A DNA stretch of 64,000 bases from CAINEC01 sp046073825 (GTDB lineage: Bacteria > Bacteroidota > Bacteroidia > AKYH767-A > OLB10): positions 1-64,000 of the forward strand of contig JBJTMY010000063.1 in NCBI GenBank assembly GCA_046073825.1, in the 5' to 3' direction. Shown here in pieces: positions 1 through 7,800 of the stretch. The notes under the pieces are model-generated. The model saw nothing but the letters and a program-made list of their open reading frames with translations. It made no database searches and was not told the DNA's origin. The translations under genes and the position numbers were made by a program. Numbering within the stretch: position 1 is the stretch's first letter; each line of letters opens with the position of its first letter.

Positions 1-1164
1 AAGCTACTTTTTCTTACTTCTAGATTTCCATTTCCTCTTGAAAAGGGTGACAAACTAAGGGCCTATTATTTTATTAAGCACCTAAGCGCACATCATGAAA
101 TCTATTTGTTTGCTATAAATGAGCAAATGCCCGATACAAAACACCTGGACGAGCTTCGCCCGTATTGCAAGGCTATTGAAGTCGTGAAAATATCCAAGCT
201 TCAATCACTATTTAATTTAGCAAAAAATATTTTTAATCGATCAATTCCATTTCAAACTGCTTACTTCACTTCAACATTAGGGAAAAAAAAGTTGAACGAA
301 TTTATAACTCAACATAAGCCAGATGCTTTATTTTGTCATTTAATTCGAATGGGGGAATATACAAAGGGATTATCAATTGACAATTCCATGTTGGATTTCA
401 TGGATACTTTTTCGATTGGAATGAAACGTTTTGCAGAAAGCGGTAATTGGTTAACGAGCATACCTGCTTCGATTGAATACAATCGCTTATTGAGGTATGA
501 ACATCAAATGTTTGATGCTTTCAAAAATAAAATTATCATCTCTAAACAAGATCAATCATTTATTCCACATCAACACAAAGAAGCAATCAAAGTAATTCCT
601 AACGGCGTAGATTCCACCTTTTATACTAAATCAATTATCGATAAAAAATACGATTTACTTTTTATTGGTAATTTATCCTATGCTCCAAATATTTATGCAA
701 TAAAGTATGCCGCTGAATACATCATGCCGCAACTTCCGCAATTAAATTTGGCAGTTGTAGGTGCTACACCCTCATCTGAAATTACAAAACTACAATCGCC
801 GAACATTCATATCATAGGATGGGTCGATGACAGTCGCGATGCATTTAACCAATCAAAAATAATGATTGCTCCAATGTTTATTAGCATCGGATTACAAAAC
901 AAAATTTTACAGGCAATGTCTATGGAAATACCTTGCGTAATTACCAGCATGGCCAATAATGCATTGGGAGCAATTCCAGAAAAAGAAGTATTAATTGCTG
1001 ATACCCCAGAAGAGTTTTCTAAACAGATTTTACGATTGTTAAATGAGGAAGAACTACATCAAAAGATTGTTGGTAATGCAAGGGATTTCATTCTAAAAAA
1101 TTATAACTGGACAGAAAACACAGAAAAAATAAATCTGCTTTTAATGAATCATTCCAGCGATTAA
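1..1164 (+). CDS. Glycosyltransferase, GT4-like (5' partial)
   Basis: The frame is open from base 1, so the start lies outside the window; 387 residues are visible. The first residues (RFPFPLEKGDKLRAYYF) match the donor-proximal N-terminus of GT-B fold glycosyltransferases of the exopolysaccharide/PEP-CTERM 'stp1' type (TIGR03087-like). The C-terminal half carries the usual IPNGVDSTFY and a nucleotide-sugar-binding segment around IGLQNKILQAMSMEIPCV. It probably transfers a sugar to a surface polysaccharide or glycolipid on the cytoplasmic side of the inner membrane; the substrate cannot be read from sequence. A TTG at 106 gives a shorter frame but would delete the conserved N-terminus. The 3' end overlaps the convergent PAP2-like gene by 24 nt. 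Confidence 0.85.
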   Translation, partial: KLLFLTSRFPFPLEKGDKLRAYYFIKHLSAHHEIYLFAINEQMPDTKHLDELRPYCKAIEVVKISKLQSLFNLAKNIFNRSIPFQTAYFTSTLGKKKLNEFITQHKPDALFCHLIRMGEYTKGLSIDNSMLDFMDTFSIGMKRFAESGNWLTSIPASIEYNRLLRYEHQMFDAFKNKIIISKQDQSFIPHQHKEAIKVIPNGVDSTFYTKSIIDKKYDLLFIGNLSYAPNIYAIKYAAEYIMPQLPQLNLAVVGATPSSEITKLQSPNIHIIGWVDDSRDAFNQSKIMIAPMFISIGLQNKILQAMSMEIPCVITSMANNALGAIPEKEVLIADTPEEFSKQILRLLNEEELHQKIVGNARDFILKNYNWTENTEKINLLLMNHSSD

Positions 1165-1713
1165 CCCTGAAACAATTCCACTTCCTCCACCTACAATTAC
1201 CTCCGTTAAGGTATGTCGTTTTAGCACAATTCGTGAAGCACTAATCAAAATACTTATGACGAACGCTATCATTCCCGCATTAAAAAAAACAAACAGCATC
1301 ATAGAAGTAAGAAAAAAAGAAGTTGATGCATGTAACGAGATTTTCAGTTTATTTCGAAAGAAATAAAATACGGTAATCATCAAGGAATAAACAAACAATG
1401 CATATATAATTTGATCTGGCAAATCATAATAAACACCTGACAAAACTAAAAGCAACAATATAGTGAGCAGCATCGGATATGTTTTATTGCGTTCCACCTG
1501 ATTACTCAAATCGAAATTGGTTATTTTTCCTCGAACAAGTTGCACAGAATTATAAATCACGATAGGAATTATTGCGATGATACCTATCAGCCACATAACC
1601 ATATTGGCTAATTCTGCACCATACATCTCTTTAATATAAATAGCTGAAAATGCAATAATAACTACTAATGGATGAAAGAGTATTGAAATAATCCGAGCAA
1701 TTACTTTAACCAT
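1141..1713 (-). CDS. PAP2-like integral membrane protein
   Basis: Roughly 190 residues with about five to six hydrophobic segments. Three short motifs resemble a degenerate PAP2 phosphatase signature: VERNKTYP (motif 1-like), a histidine in KISLHAS (motif 2-like) and SRIVLKRHTLTEVI (motif 3-like: Ser-Arg, His, then an acidic residue). The family dephosphorylates lipid phosphates such as undecaprenyl pyrophosphate, but the divergence leaves activity uncertain. I chose the ATG at 1713 over a TTG at 1728, which would overlap the kinase stop. It is the last gene of a response regulator-kinase-PAP2 operon and its end overlaps the glycosyltransferase gene. Confidence 0.7.
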   Translation of the reverse strand: MVKVIARIISILFHPLVVIIAFSAIYIKEMYGAELANMVMWLIGIIAIIPIVIYNSVQLVRGKITNFDLSNQVERNKTYPMLLTILLLLVLSGVYYDLPDQIIYALFVYSLMITVFYFFRNKLKISLHASTSFFLTSMMLFVFFNAGMIAFVISILISASRIVLKRHTLTEVIVGGGSGIVSGLIAGMIH

Positions 1714-1714
1714 T

Positions 1715-4450
1715 TTAATTTGCAACAAGAGTACTTTCCTTAAAAGCGTTAATCTCTATTTTAAATTCCTCCACTACACTCAATAATACCTTTTCAATTT
1801 TAGTTAGATCACTTTTCATTTGATCAGTAGTTCTTTTAAGCTCTCTATACCCTTCAACGTGCCGAATAGTATCATAAATAGATTTTATACCTGCTCCATC
1901 AATGGTTGGTTTTATTTTATGTGCCAATGTAGCAATTGCATCCATTTCCCCATTTACAAAATGAGTATTCATCTTTCCAAGGGTATCTGGAATTGTTTCA
2001 ACAAAAATACAAAGCATGCGTTGCATGATTTCCTTATTATCACCTATCTCTTTCTCAAGGAAAGTTAAATCGTACAATTTATTTTTAACTGTTTCTGGCT
2101 TCTTGCGTGTGGGATATTTTCGTTTAACAACTTTTATCAAATCAGAATTCCCGGAACATAAAGCAACAATTTTTTTATAAAGTAGCTCTTCTTTAAATGG
2201 TTTTACGATTACATCATCCATTCCAGCATTTATATATTTTTTTTGATAATGCTTTGAAGGATTTGCTGTTAATGCAATGATAGGAGTTTTTGCTTTTTTA
2301 TCATCCTCATACTGACGGATAAATTCAGTTGCCTCCATACCATCCATGAAAGGCATTTGAATATCCATCAAAATCACTTCATAGTTATTAGCTTTAAAAA
2401 GCTCAATAGCATCTCGTCCATTTGAAGCAGTATCCACATTAAAGCCCCAGTCTTGCAGCATGGCTTGTACAATAAACTGATTCACTAGATTATCCTCTGC
2501 CAGCAACACCCGTAAAGATGACATCATCAAACGTTCAGAAGTATCATTCATAATCATTTCCACTTCTCCACTAATTTCAAATGGTATTACCACCGAAAAC
2601 TCACTTCCTTCCCCAACCACACTGGTCACATTAATTTCACCTCCCATCTGTTCAACTATACTTCTAACTATAGACAATCCGAGCCCTAAACCTTCTGTTG
2701 TTTTTTGATTAATTGTATTGACTTGTGTAAAACTATTGAAAATGTCTTTCAATTTACTCTTGGGAATTCCGATACCAGTATCTTTCACTAAAAAACGAAT
2801 CCATACAGTACCATTTTCTTTTTTAAATACATGATGTGATAATGACACTTCCCCTTCGTGAGTAAACTTAATAGCATTTCCAACAAGATTTAATAATATT
2901 TGATTAATTCGGTAAGGATCTCCAATCAGTTTTGTCTCCGAGTTATTGTCAGTAAGATGCTTAAGCACCAAACCTTTTTCCTCAGCAGCAGACATTTTAA
3001 TCTGAATAGCGGTATCAGCAACTTGATTGATATCAAAAGTAACTTTATCAAAATTTAATGTTCCTGATTCGATTTTTGCTACGTCTAATAAATCATTGAT
3101 GATAACTAATAGATTTTCTGCCGTACTATTTAATACATTGATATATTTTTTTTGCGTTTGCGATAATTGTGTTTTTTGCAGCAATCGTGACATACCCAAA
3201 ACTCCATTCAAAGGAGTTCGCATTTCATGCCCTAGATTAGCCATGAATTTTTCTTTCACACTCACTGACTCTTCTGCAATTTGTTTGGCCTTGATGATTT
3301 CAGCCTCTGCATTTTTCTGATCGGTGATATCAATCAATGAGCCTTCTAATCCAAAAACATCTCCTGCTTCGTTAAATTTCAACTGAGAGCTTGTTTGAAT
3401 AAACTTAACTTTCCCATTCGGACAAATAATTCGGTAGGTAGAATTATACGCTTTTTTCTCCTCGACAATAATTCTCATATTTTCATGAATTATTGCATGA
3501 TCATCGGGATGCACATATTGTAAGAATTCTTCATAGGATGGTGGCCCAAGCGATTCTAGTCGTTCCCAAATTAAATAAACTCCTGGCGACCAAGTTATTT
3601 TCCCAGAAACAAAATCGAATTGATAGTTACCAGCCTTTGTTAATCGTTCTGCATTATATAGTAACCGCTGACTCTCCATTAATTCTTCTCTGCTTTTTTT
3701 CTGATCGGTGATATCTGTTGCAACACACAATACATTTCTTTCACCATTCAAACCAGGAAAAGGAACTTTAATTGCGTCAAAATAAAACAACTTCCCATCC
3801 GCATCAGTAAATGTTTCTTCAACACGAACCATCACTCCTTCATCTATGACTTTCTTATCAGCTGCAATGTGCTCTACATACTCCTGTTGGTTTTTATAAT
3901 TTTTAGATAAATCTTTTGATGGTAAATCGGAAGGATTCACTTTTAACAAATCGATTAATGCCTTGTTTCCTTGAATGATGTTGCCAGTTTTATCTTTTAC
4001 AAAAATCATTTGCGGACTTGCATCTAAAATCTGCTGAATAAAATTTCGACTATCTACCAATTCGGCACTAATCTTCTTTTGCTCCGTTACTTCAATTCCA
4101 TAACCTAAAAAATGTGTAAAATTTCCATGCTGATCTAGGTAAGGAGTTATTCTACGTACATAATACCTACAATTACCATCTTTATCTTTCAAACACTCTT
4201 CTAGTTCAACTTCTTTTTTAGTTTCAACAACCTTTCGCAGCATAGCACGACGAGCTTCAGCAACACCTTTATTCACGTTACGATATTCGCAGTATTCATC
4301 ATCTGTTTTCCCAATAATCCACTTACGAATTTCTGGGTCACGTACTGCCTTAGGATTCACATATACATATCGGAAATCCAAATCTAACACAACAAAATCG
4401 CCCGGCATCTGCGCGAGTAACGACTCGAAAAAATGTTCGTTGAGAGCCAT
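1715..4450 (-). CDS. Soluble hybrid sensor histidine kinase (PAS3-HisKA-HATPase-REC-HPt)
   Basis: 911 residues, no transmembrane segment, so a cytoplasmic sensor. Domains in order: PAS about 5-125, PAS about 135-250, PAS about 262-380 (the last two end in DITDQK-type PAC tails), HisKA with GHEMRTPLNG (phospho-His about 408), HATPase with N-box NLVGNAIKF (521-529), G1 DTGIGIP (557-563) and G2 GLGLGLS (587-593), receiver with AEDN and phospho-Asp about 696 (MDIQMPFMDG) and Lys 750, and a C-terminal HPt domain with AHKIKPT (His about 844). All phosphorelay residues are present, so phosphate can pass His-Asp-His to a separate receiver. The gene starts 31 nt after the upstream response regulator, its likely partner. 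Confidence 0.93.
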   Translation of the reverse strand: MALNEHFFESLLAQMPGDFVVLDLDFRYVYVNPKAVRDPEIRKWIIGKTDDEYCEYRNVNKGVAEARRAMLRKVVETKKEVELEECLKDKDGNCRYYVRRITPYLDQHGNFTHFLGYGIEVTEQKKISAELVDSRNFIQQILDASPQMIFVKDKTGNIIQGNKALIDLLKVNPSDLPSKDLSKNYKNQQEYVEHIAADKKVIDEGVMVRVEETFTDADGKLFYFDAIKVPFPGLNGERNVLCVATDITDQKKSREELMESQRLLYNAERLTKAGNYQFDFVSGKITWSPGVYLIWERLESLGPPSYEEFLQYVHPDDHAIIHENMRIIVEEKKAYNSTYRIICPNGKVKFIQTSSQLKFNEAGDVFGLEGSLIDITDQKNAEAEIIKAKQIAEESVSVKEKFMANLGHEMRTPLNGVLGMSRLLQKTQLSQTQKKYINVLNSTAENLLVIINDLLDVAKIESGTLNFDKVTFDINQVADTAIQIKMSAAEEKGLVLKHLTDNNSETKLIGDPYRINQILLNLVGNAIKFTHEGEVSLSHHVFKKENGTVWIRFLVKDTGIGIPKSKLKDIFNSFTQVNTINQKTTEGLGLGLSIVRSIVEQMGGEINVTSVVGEGSEFSVVIPFEISGEVEMIMNDTSERLMMSSLRVLLAEDNLVNQFIVQAMLQDWGFNVDTASNGRDAIELFKANNYEVILMDIQMPFMDGMEATEFIRQYEDDKKAKTPIIALTANPSKHYQKKYINAGMDDVIVKPFKEELLYKKIVALCSGNSDLIKVVKRKYPTRKKPETVKNKLYDLTFLEKEIGDNKEIMQRMLCIFVETIPDTLGKMNTHFVNGEMDAIATLAHKIKPTIDGAGIKSIYDTIRHVEGYRELKRTTDQMKSDLTKIEKVLLSVVEEFKIEINAFKESTLVAN

Positions 4451-4481
4451 ACTTTAAAAATTAATTTGATGATGCAATATA

Positions 4482-5849
4482 CTAAATTTTTCCCTCTTTT
4501 ATCATACGATAAATCGTACTTTTTCCAATATCCAATCGTTTTGCTACTTCTATAACATTATGATCAAATCGATTTAAATAATGACGAATAATTCGGGCAT
4601 CATATTCAGCAAGCGACAAATCCTGATCTAATAAATCTGCAGGCGTTTTTGTGGCGGTAAATGTGATGTCAATAGGAGAAATATGAGTTCCATCTGCCAT
4701 AACCGCTGCAAGTTCAATTACTGCTTTTAACTCTCGCACATTTCCTGGAAAACGATAAAACATCAATTTTTCTTTTGACTCTGCTGTAAGCGTTTTTCTC
4801 GGGAATTTATTTTCGAGACAGAATGTATCTAAAAAGTGTTTTGCTAAAATTAAAATGTCATTTCCTCTTTCGCATAAAGGTGGCAAGTGGATTGGCAATC
4901 CTAATAATCGATAATATAAGTCCTCTCTAAAATTTCCTTTTGTGGTCTCCTCTCCCAGATTTTTATTCGTAGCAACAATAATTCTTACATCCACTGGAAC
5001 TACTTCACTACTTCCTAATCGTGTAATTTCTTTTTCTTGCAAAACCCTCAACAATTTGGCCTGCATTGCTACTGGCATCTCTCCTATTTCATCGAGAAAC
5101 AAAGTTCCTCCTTGTGCATCTTCGAACTTACCACTGCGACGAGTATTTGCACCCGTAAATGCCCCTTTTTCGTAACCGAACAATTCACTCTCTAATAAAT
5201 CATTAGGAATTGATGCAACATTGATTGCAATAAATGGGGCTTTTGCCCGCTCTGAATTATAGTGAATGGCTTTCGCAACTAACTCCTTCCCAGTGCCTGT
5301 TTCACCAGAGATAGAAACAACGATCTGCGTCATCGCCCCTTTATCAATTAAACGATAGACATGTTGCATCGCGTCGCAAGAACCAATCAGTAAATTATCT
5401 TTATGATACTTGCCTTTTATTTGATCTTTTAATTGCTGAAGCTCCGTTTGAAGAGTAACATTTTTGCGAATGTTATTTATGGAATTCCAAAGTCGTTCTT
5501 TGGTCTCTTCGTTTTTAACAATGTAATCGTAGGCCCCGCGCTTTAAAATATCAACAGCAGTAGAAATATTTTCCTGACCAGAAATAGCTATTACATGGCA
5601 AGTAGGGATTTCTTGCTTAATACGACTAAGCACTTCCTCCCCCATCATATCCGGCAAAGTGTAGTCGAGCGTTATTACATCAGGTTGAAGATGCAAATCC
5701 TTGAGCAATGCTTTCCCACTTGTATATCGTTGAACTTCATTATCAGGATTAGCAGATAAATGATGTTGTAAAAGTTCTCCATACCAAACATCATCTTCGG
5801 CAATAAAAATTTTAAGAGGTTTTTCGGAATGATTAGGTTCGTTTTGCAT
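4482..5849 (-). CDS. Sigma-54-dependent response regulator (NtrC family)
   Basis: 455 residues from the chosen ATG at 5849; the longer frame to 5921 would run into the divergent MFS start and adds an unrelated leader. Receiver about 12-125: acidic pair Asp19/Asp20, phospho-Asp 62 (LDYTLPDMMG), Ser 90, Lys 112. AAA+ domain about 150-380: Walker A GETGTGKE (182-189), the GAFTGA loop that contacts sigma-54 (229-234), Walker B FLDEIGE. A Fis-type helix-turn-helix closes the protein (VAKRLDIGKSTIYRMIKEG). It should activate sigma-54 promoters once phosphorylated, most likely by the hybrid kinase encoded next. I found no convincing -24/-12 promoter in the nearby intergenic regions, so targets are unknown. 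Confidence 0.93.
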   Translation of the reverse strand: MQNEPNHSEKPLKIFIAEDDVWYGELLQHHLSANPDNEVQRYTSGKALLKDLHLQPDVITLDYTLPDMMGEEVLSRIKQEIPTCHVIAISGQENISTAVDILKRGAYDYIVKNEETKERLWNSINNIRKNVTLQTELQQLKDQIKGKYHKDNLLIGSCDAMQHVYRLIDKGAMTQIVVSISGETGTGKELVAKAIHYNSERAKAPFIAINVASIPNDLLESELFGYEKGAFTGANTRRSGKFEDAQGGTLFLDEIGEMPVAMQAKLLRVLQEKEITRLGSSEVVPVDVRIIVATNKNLGEETTKGNFREDLYYRLLGLPIHLPPLCERGNDILILAKHFLDTFCLENKFPRKTLTAESKEKLMFYRFPGNVRELKAVIELAAVMADGTHISPIDITFTATKTPADLLDQDLSLAEYDARIIRHYLNRFDHNVIEVAKRLDIGKSTIYRMIKEGKI

Positions 5850-5857
5850 AGAAAGTA

Positions 5858-5865
5858 CAAATTTA
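5858..5865 (-). promoter_or_regulatory. -7 box of the response regulator operon (TAAATTTG)
   Basis: TAAATTTG on the minus strand matches the Bacteroidota -7 consensus TAnnTTTG and ends 8 nt before the response regulator ATG at 5849. No clear -33 TTTG is seen at 19-21 nt. It lies back to back with the box of the divergent MFS gene, 19 nt away. Confidence 0.5.
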
Positions 5866-5884
5866 CGAAATCCATCAATCCTAT

Positions 5885-5892
5885 TAACTTTG
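5885..5892 (+). promoter_or_regulatory. -7 box of the MFS gene (TAACTTTG)
   Basis: TAACTTTG, followed by CG, sits 10 nt before the ATG at 5903. It fits TAnnTTTG and implies a leader of only a few nucleotides. No good -33 element. Confidence 0.5.
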
Positions 5893-5902
5893 CGGAAGAA
5901 AT

Positions 5903-7147
5903 ATGAAGTTACACGATCCATTTAGCGCCTTGAGAATAAAAGATTTTAGATTGTTTTTATCAGCTAAATTTTTAATAACTGTTGCTGGTCAGATGCAGGC
6001 AATTATCGCTAGTTGGCTGATCTATGAAAAGACAAAAGACCCGTTTAGTTTAGGACTGATTGGGTTAGCTGAGGCTATTCCAGCCTTGGCACTCGCACTT
6101 CCCGGCGGACTTATTGCCGACCGATTTAGTCGTAAAAAAATCATGTTTTTTTCTACCCTTTTGATGATATTGAGTTCGCTCGTTTTATGCCTTTATACAT
6201 ATCCGGATTTAGTAGTTCATTTTAGTGACAATTGGATATTTAACAGTGTTGGCACCTTGTACTTAATTATCTTTTTAGTTGGACTTGCAAGAGGATTTTA
6301 TGTACCAGCACAAGCGGCCTATTGGGCGCAAATATTACCAAAAGAAAAATATGTTAATGCCTCCGTATGGAATAGCAGTTTATGGCAAATTGGAGTTGTT
6401 GCCGGACCTGCCCTAGGAGGAATTTTTTATGGTCAGTTAGGTGCCTTCTCAACCAGTGTCATTGTATTATCACTAATGTTGGCAGTTGCAATTTTGATTA
6501 CATTTTTTACTCCAACACTCGTTCTTCACCACGCAAATAATGAAACGATAAAAGAAAGTATTCAAACAGGAATTCGATATTTTTTCAAACACCCCATTTT
6601 ATTGTCAGCTGTTTCGCTCGACTTATTTGCAGTTTTATTTGGAGGGGCAGTTGCATTATTACCCGCATTCGCTGATTCAGTATTGCATGCCGGCCCAGAG
6701 GGATTGGGCTATTTACGATCAGCTCCTGCTATTGGAGCAGTTACCATGTCGCTAATCATGGCATTTTATCCTCCACACCAAGGAGCAGGAAAGAAAATGT
6801 TAATTTGTGTAGCAGGCTTTGGTGCATGCATGATTGCATTTGCTTTGTCCACCTCATTTGTCCTTTCATTTTTCATTTTAATGCTTAGTGGAATGTTCGA
6901 TAACGTAAGCGTGGTTATTAGATCCACCATTTTACAAACGCACACACCAGATGAAATGAGAGGCAGGATTGCAGCAGTTAACAGCATTTTTGTGGGTAGC
7001 AGTAACGAGTTAGGAGCCTTTGAATCAGGCTTGGCCGCAAGGTATCTTGGACTTATTAATTCGGTAATTTTTGGAGGAATGATGACGTTGATTGTGGTGT
7101 TGATTACTCAGAAAATGGCTCCGAGTTTAAAAAAATTAACCATTTAG
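5903..7147 (+). CDS. MFS transporter, EntS/MFS_3-like exporter
   Basis: 414 residues with about 12 hydrophobic segments. The N-terminus (FRLFLSAKFLITVAGQMQ) and the cytoplasmic loop after helix 2 (GGLIADRFSRKK) are typical of MFS_3/EntS-like exporters, which move small molecules such as siderophores or drugs out of the cell using the proton gradient. A second conserved segment (MRGRIAAVNSIFVGSSNELG) lies near helix 10. The substrate is not predictable. It is divergent from the two-component operon with 53 nt between the start codons, which could mean regulation by that system. The 3' end overlaps the convergent hypothetical gene by 12 nt. Confidence 0.88.
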   Translation: MKLHDPFSALRIKDFRLFLSAKFLITVAGQMQAIIASWLIYEKTKDPFSLGLIGLAEAIPALALALPGGLIADRFSRKKIMFFSTLLMILSSLVLCLYTYPDLVVHFSDNWIFNSVGTLYLIIFLVGLARGFYVPAQAAYWAQILPKEKYVNASVWNSSLWQIGVVAGPALGGIFYGQLGAFSTSVIVLSLMLAVAILITFFTPTLVLHHANNETIKESIQTGIRYFFKHPILLSAVSLDLFAVLFGGAVALLPAFADSVLHAGPEGLGYLRSAPAIGAVTMSLIMAFYPPHQGAGKKMLICVAGFGACMIAFALSTSFVLSFFILMLSGMFDNVSVVIRSTILQTHTPDEMRGRIAAVNSIFVGSSNELGAFESGLAARYLGLINSVIFGGMMTLIVVLITQKMAPSLKKLTI

Positions 7148-7627
7148 TAAGTCCCAACCGTCGGACAAATAAGTGCTTTTATCAAAAGCACCCACCCATT
7201 CGTTGAATAATTGTCGAAATACTTCCAATTCTTTTTTTATCAAACCCGAATATGAAGTGTCACACCACCCCTGCACTTCTAGCCCATCCAATTGACAAAG
7301 CACTTTTTTTACAGCCAATTTTACCAATAAAGCTTGTTCTATTCGATTATTAAAATAAGGGCTATTTTCTGCGATTACGAGTTTATTGCAAATTTCAAAT
7401 CCTGCCTTAATCAAAATGGTTTTATATTGATTTTCAGCCTCACTGTCTCCCAATGATTCAGCAAATGAAATTACAAGATCACTGACAACACCTGCTTTTT
7501 GCACAATTGGCAAAGCTTGTACACGTGCGTCTTCTGTTAAAATAGCACGAATAGCATCCTTCCCAGCTTGTTTTAATAAATGCTGATAATTATCTTGATT
7601 TATATCCTTTTGATGTAGGTTGTCCAT
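7136..7627 (-). CDS. Hypothetical protein, mainly alpha-helical
   Basis: 163 residues that I do not recognise. No signal peptide or membrane segment; predicted to be soluble and largely helical, rich in Leu, Ala, Glu and Lys, with two cysteines in the second half (VLCQLDG and GWCDTS). Codon use and composition match the neighbours, and it has its own -7 box at 7654-7661, so I take it as a real gene. It overlaps the 3' end of the MFS gene by 12 nt. Confidence 0.7.
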   Translation of the reverse strand: MDNLHQKDINQDNYQHLLKQAGKDAIRAILTEDARVQALPIVQKAGVVSDLVISFAESLGDSEAENQYKTILIKAGFEICNKLVIAENSPYFNNRIEQALLVKLAVKKVLCQLDGLEVQGWCDTSYSGLIKKELEVFRQLFNEWVGAFDKSTYLSDGWDLLNG

Positions 7628-7653
7628 GCAATAATGGTGGGATGGAATTTTTT

Positions 7654-7661
7654 CAAATGTA
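7654..7661 (-). promoter_or_regulatory. -7 box of the hypothetical gene (TACATTTG)
   Basis: TACATTTG on the minus strand ends 26 nt before the ATG at 7627. An ATTG (plus-strand CAAT, 7683-7686) 21 nt upstream could serve as the -33 element. Confidence 0.45.
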
Positions 7662-7771
7662 AGGCGTAGAACCTATACAAGTCAATACAGGAAAGAATAA
7701 ACTTTCTAACAATTATAAAACTATTAGAATTTATTAAATAAAAATGGGCTATTGGTCTCGATAATATGCAT

Positions 7772-7779
7772 TAACTTCG
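7772..7779 (+). promoter_or_regulatory. -7 box of secA (TAACTTCG)
   Basis: TAACTTCG followed by C lies 21 nt before the secA ATG. It has TTCG where the consensus has TTTG, as do several other boxes in this window. An ATTG at 7751-7754 is a weak -33 candidate at 17 nt. Confidence 0.45.
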
Positions 7780-7800
7780 CACACTATTGCAATAAAAATT

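Noticed and set aside
1..105. Non-coding leader before a TTG start at 106
   Set aside because: The frame stays open to base 1 and encodes the conserved N-terminus of the glycosyltransferase, so the gene is cut by the window edge.
5850..5921. N-terminal extension of the response regulator to 5921
   Set aside because: It would overlap the divergent MFS gene and cross both -7 boxes; the ATG at 5849 directly precedes the receiver domain.
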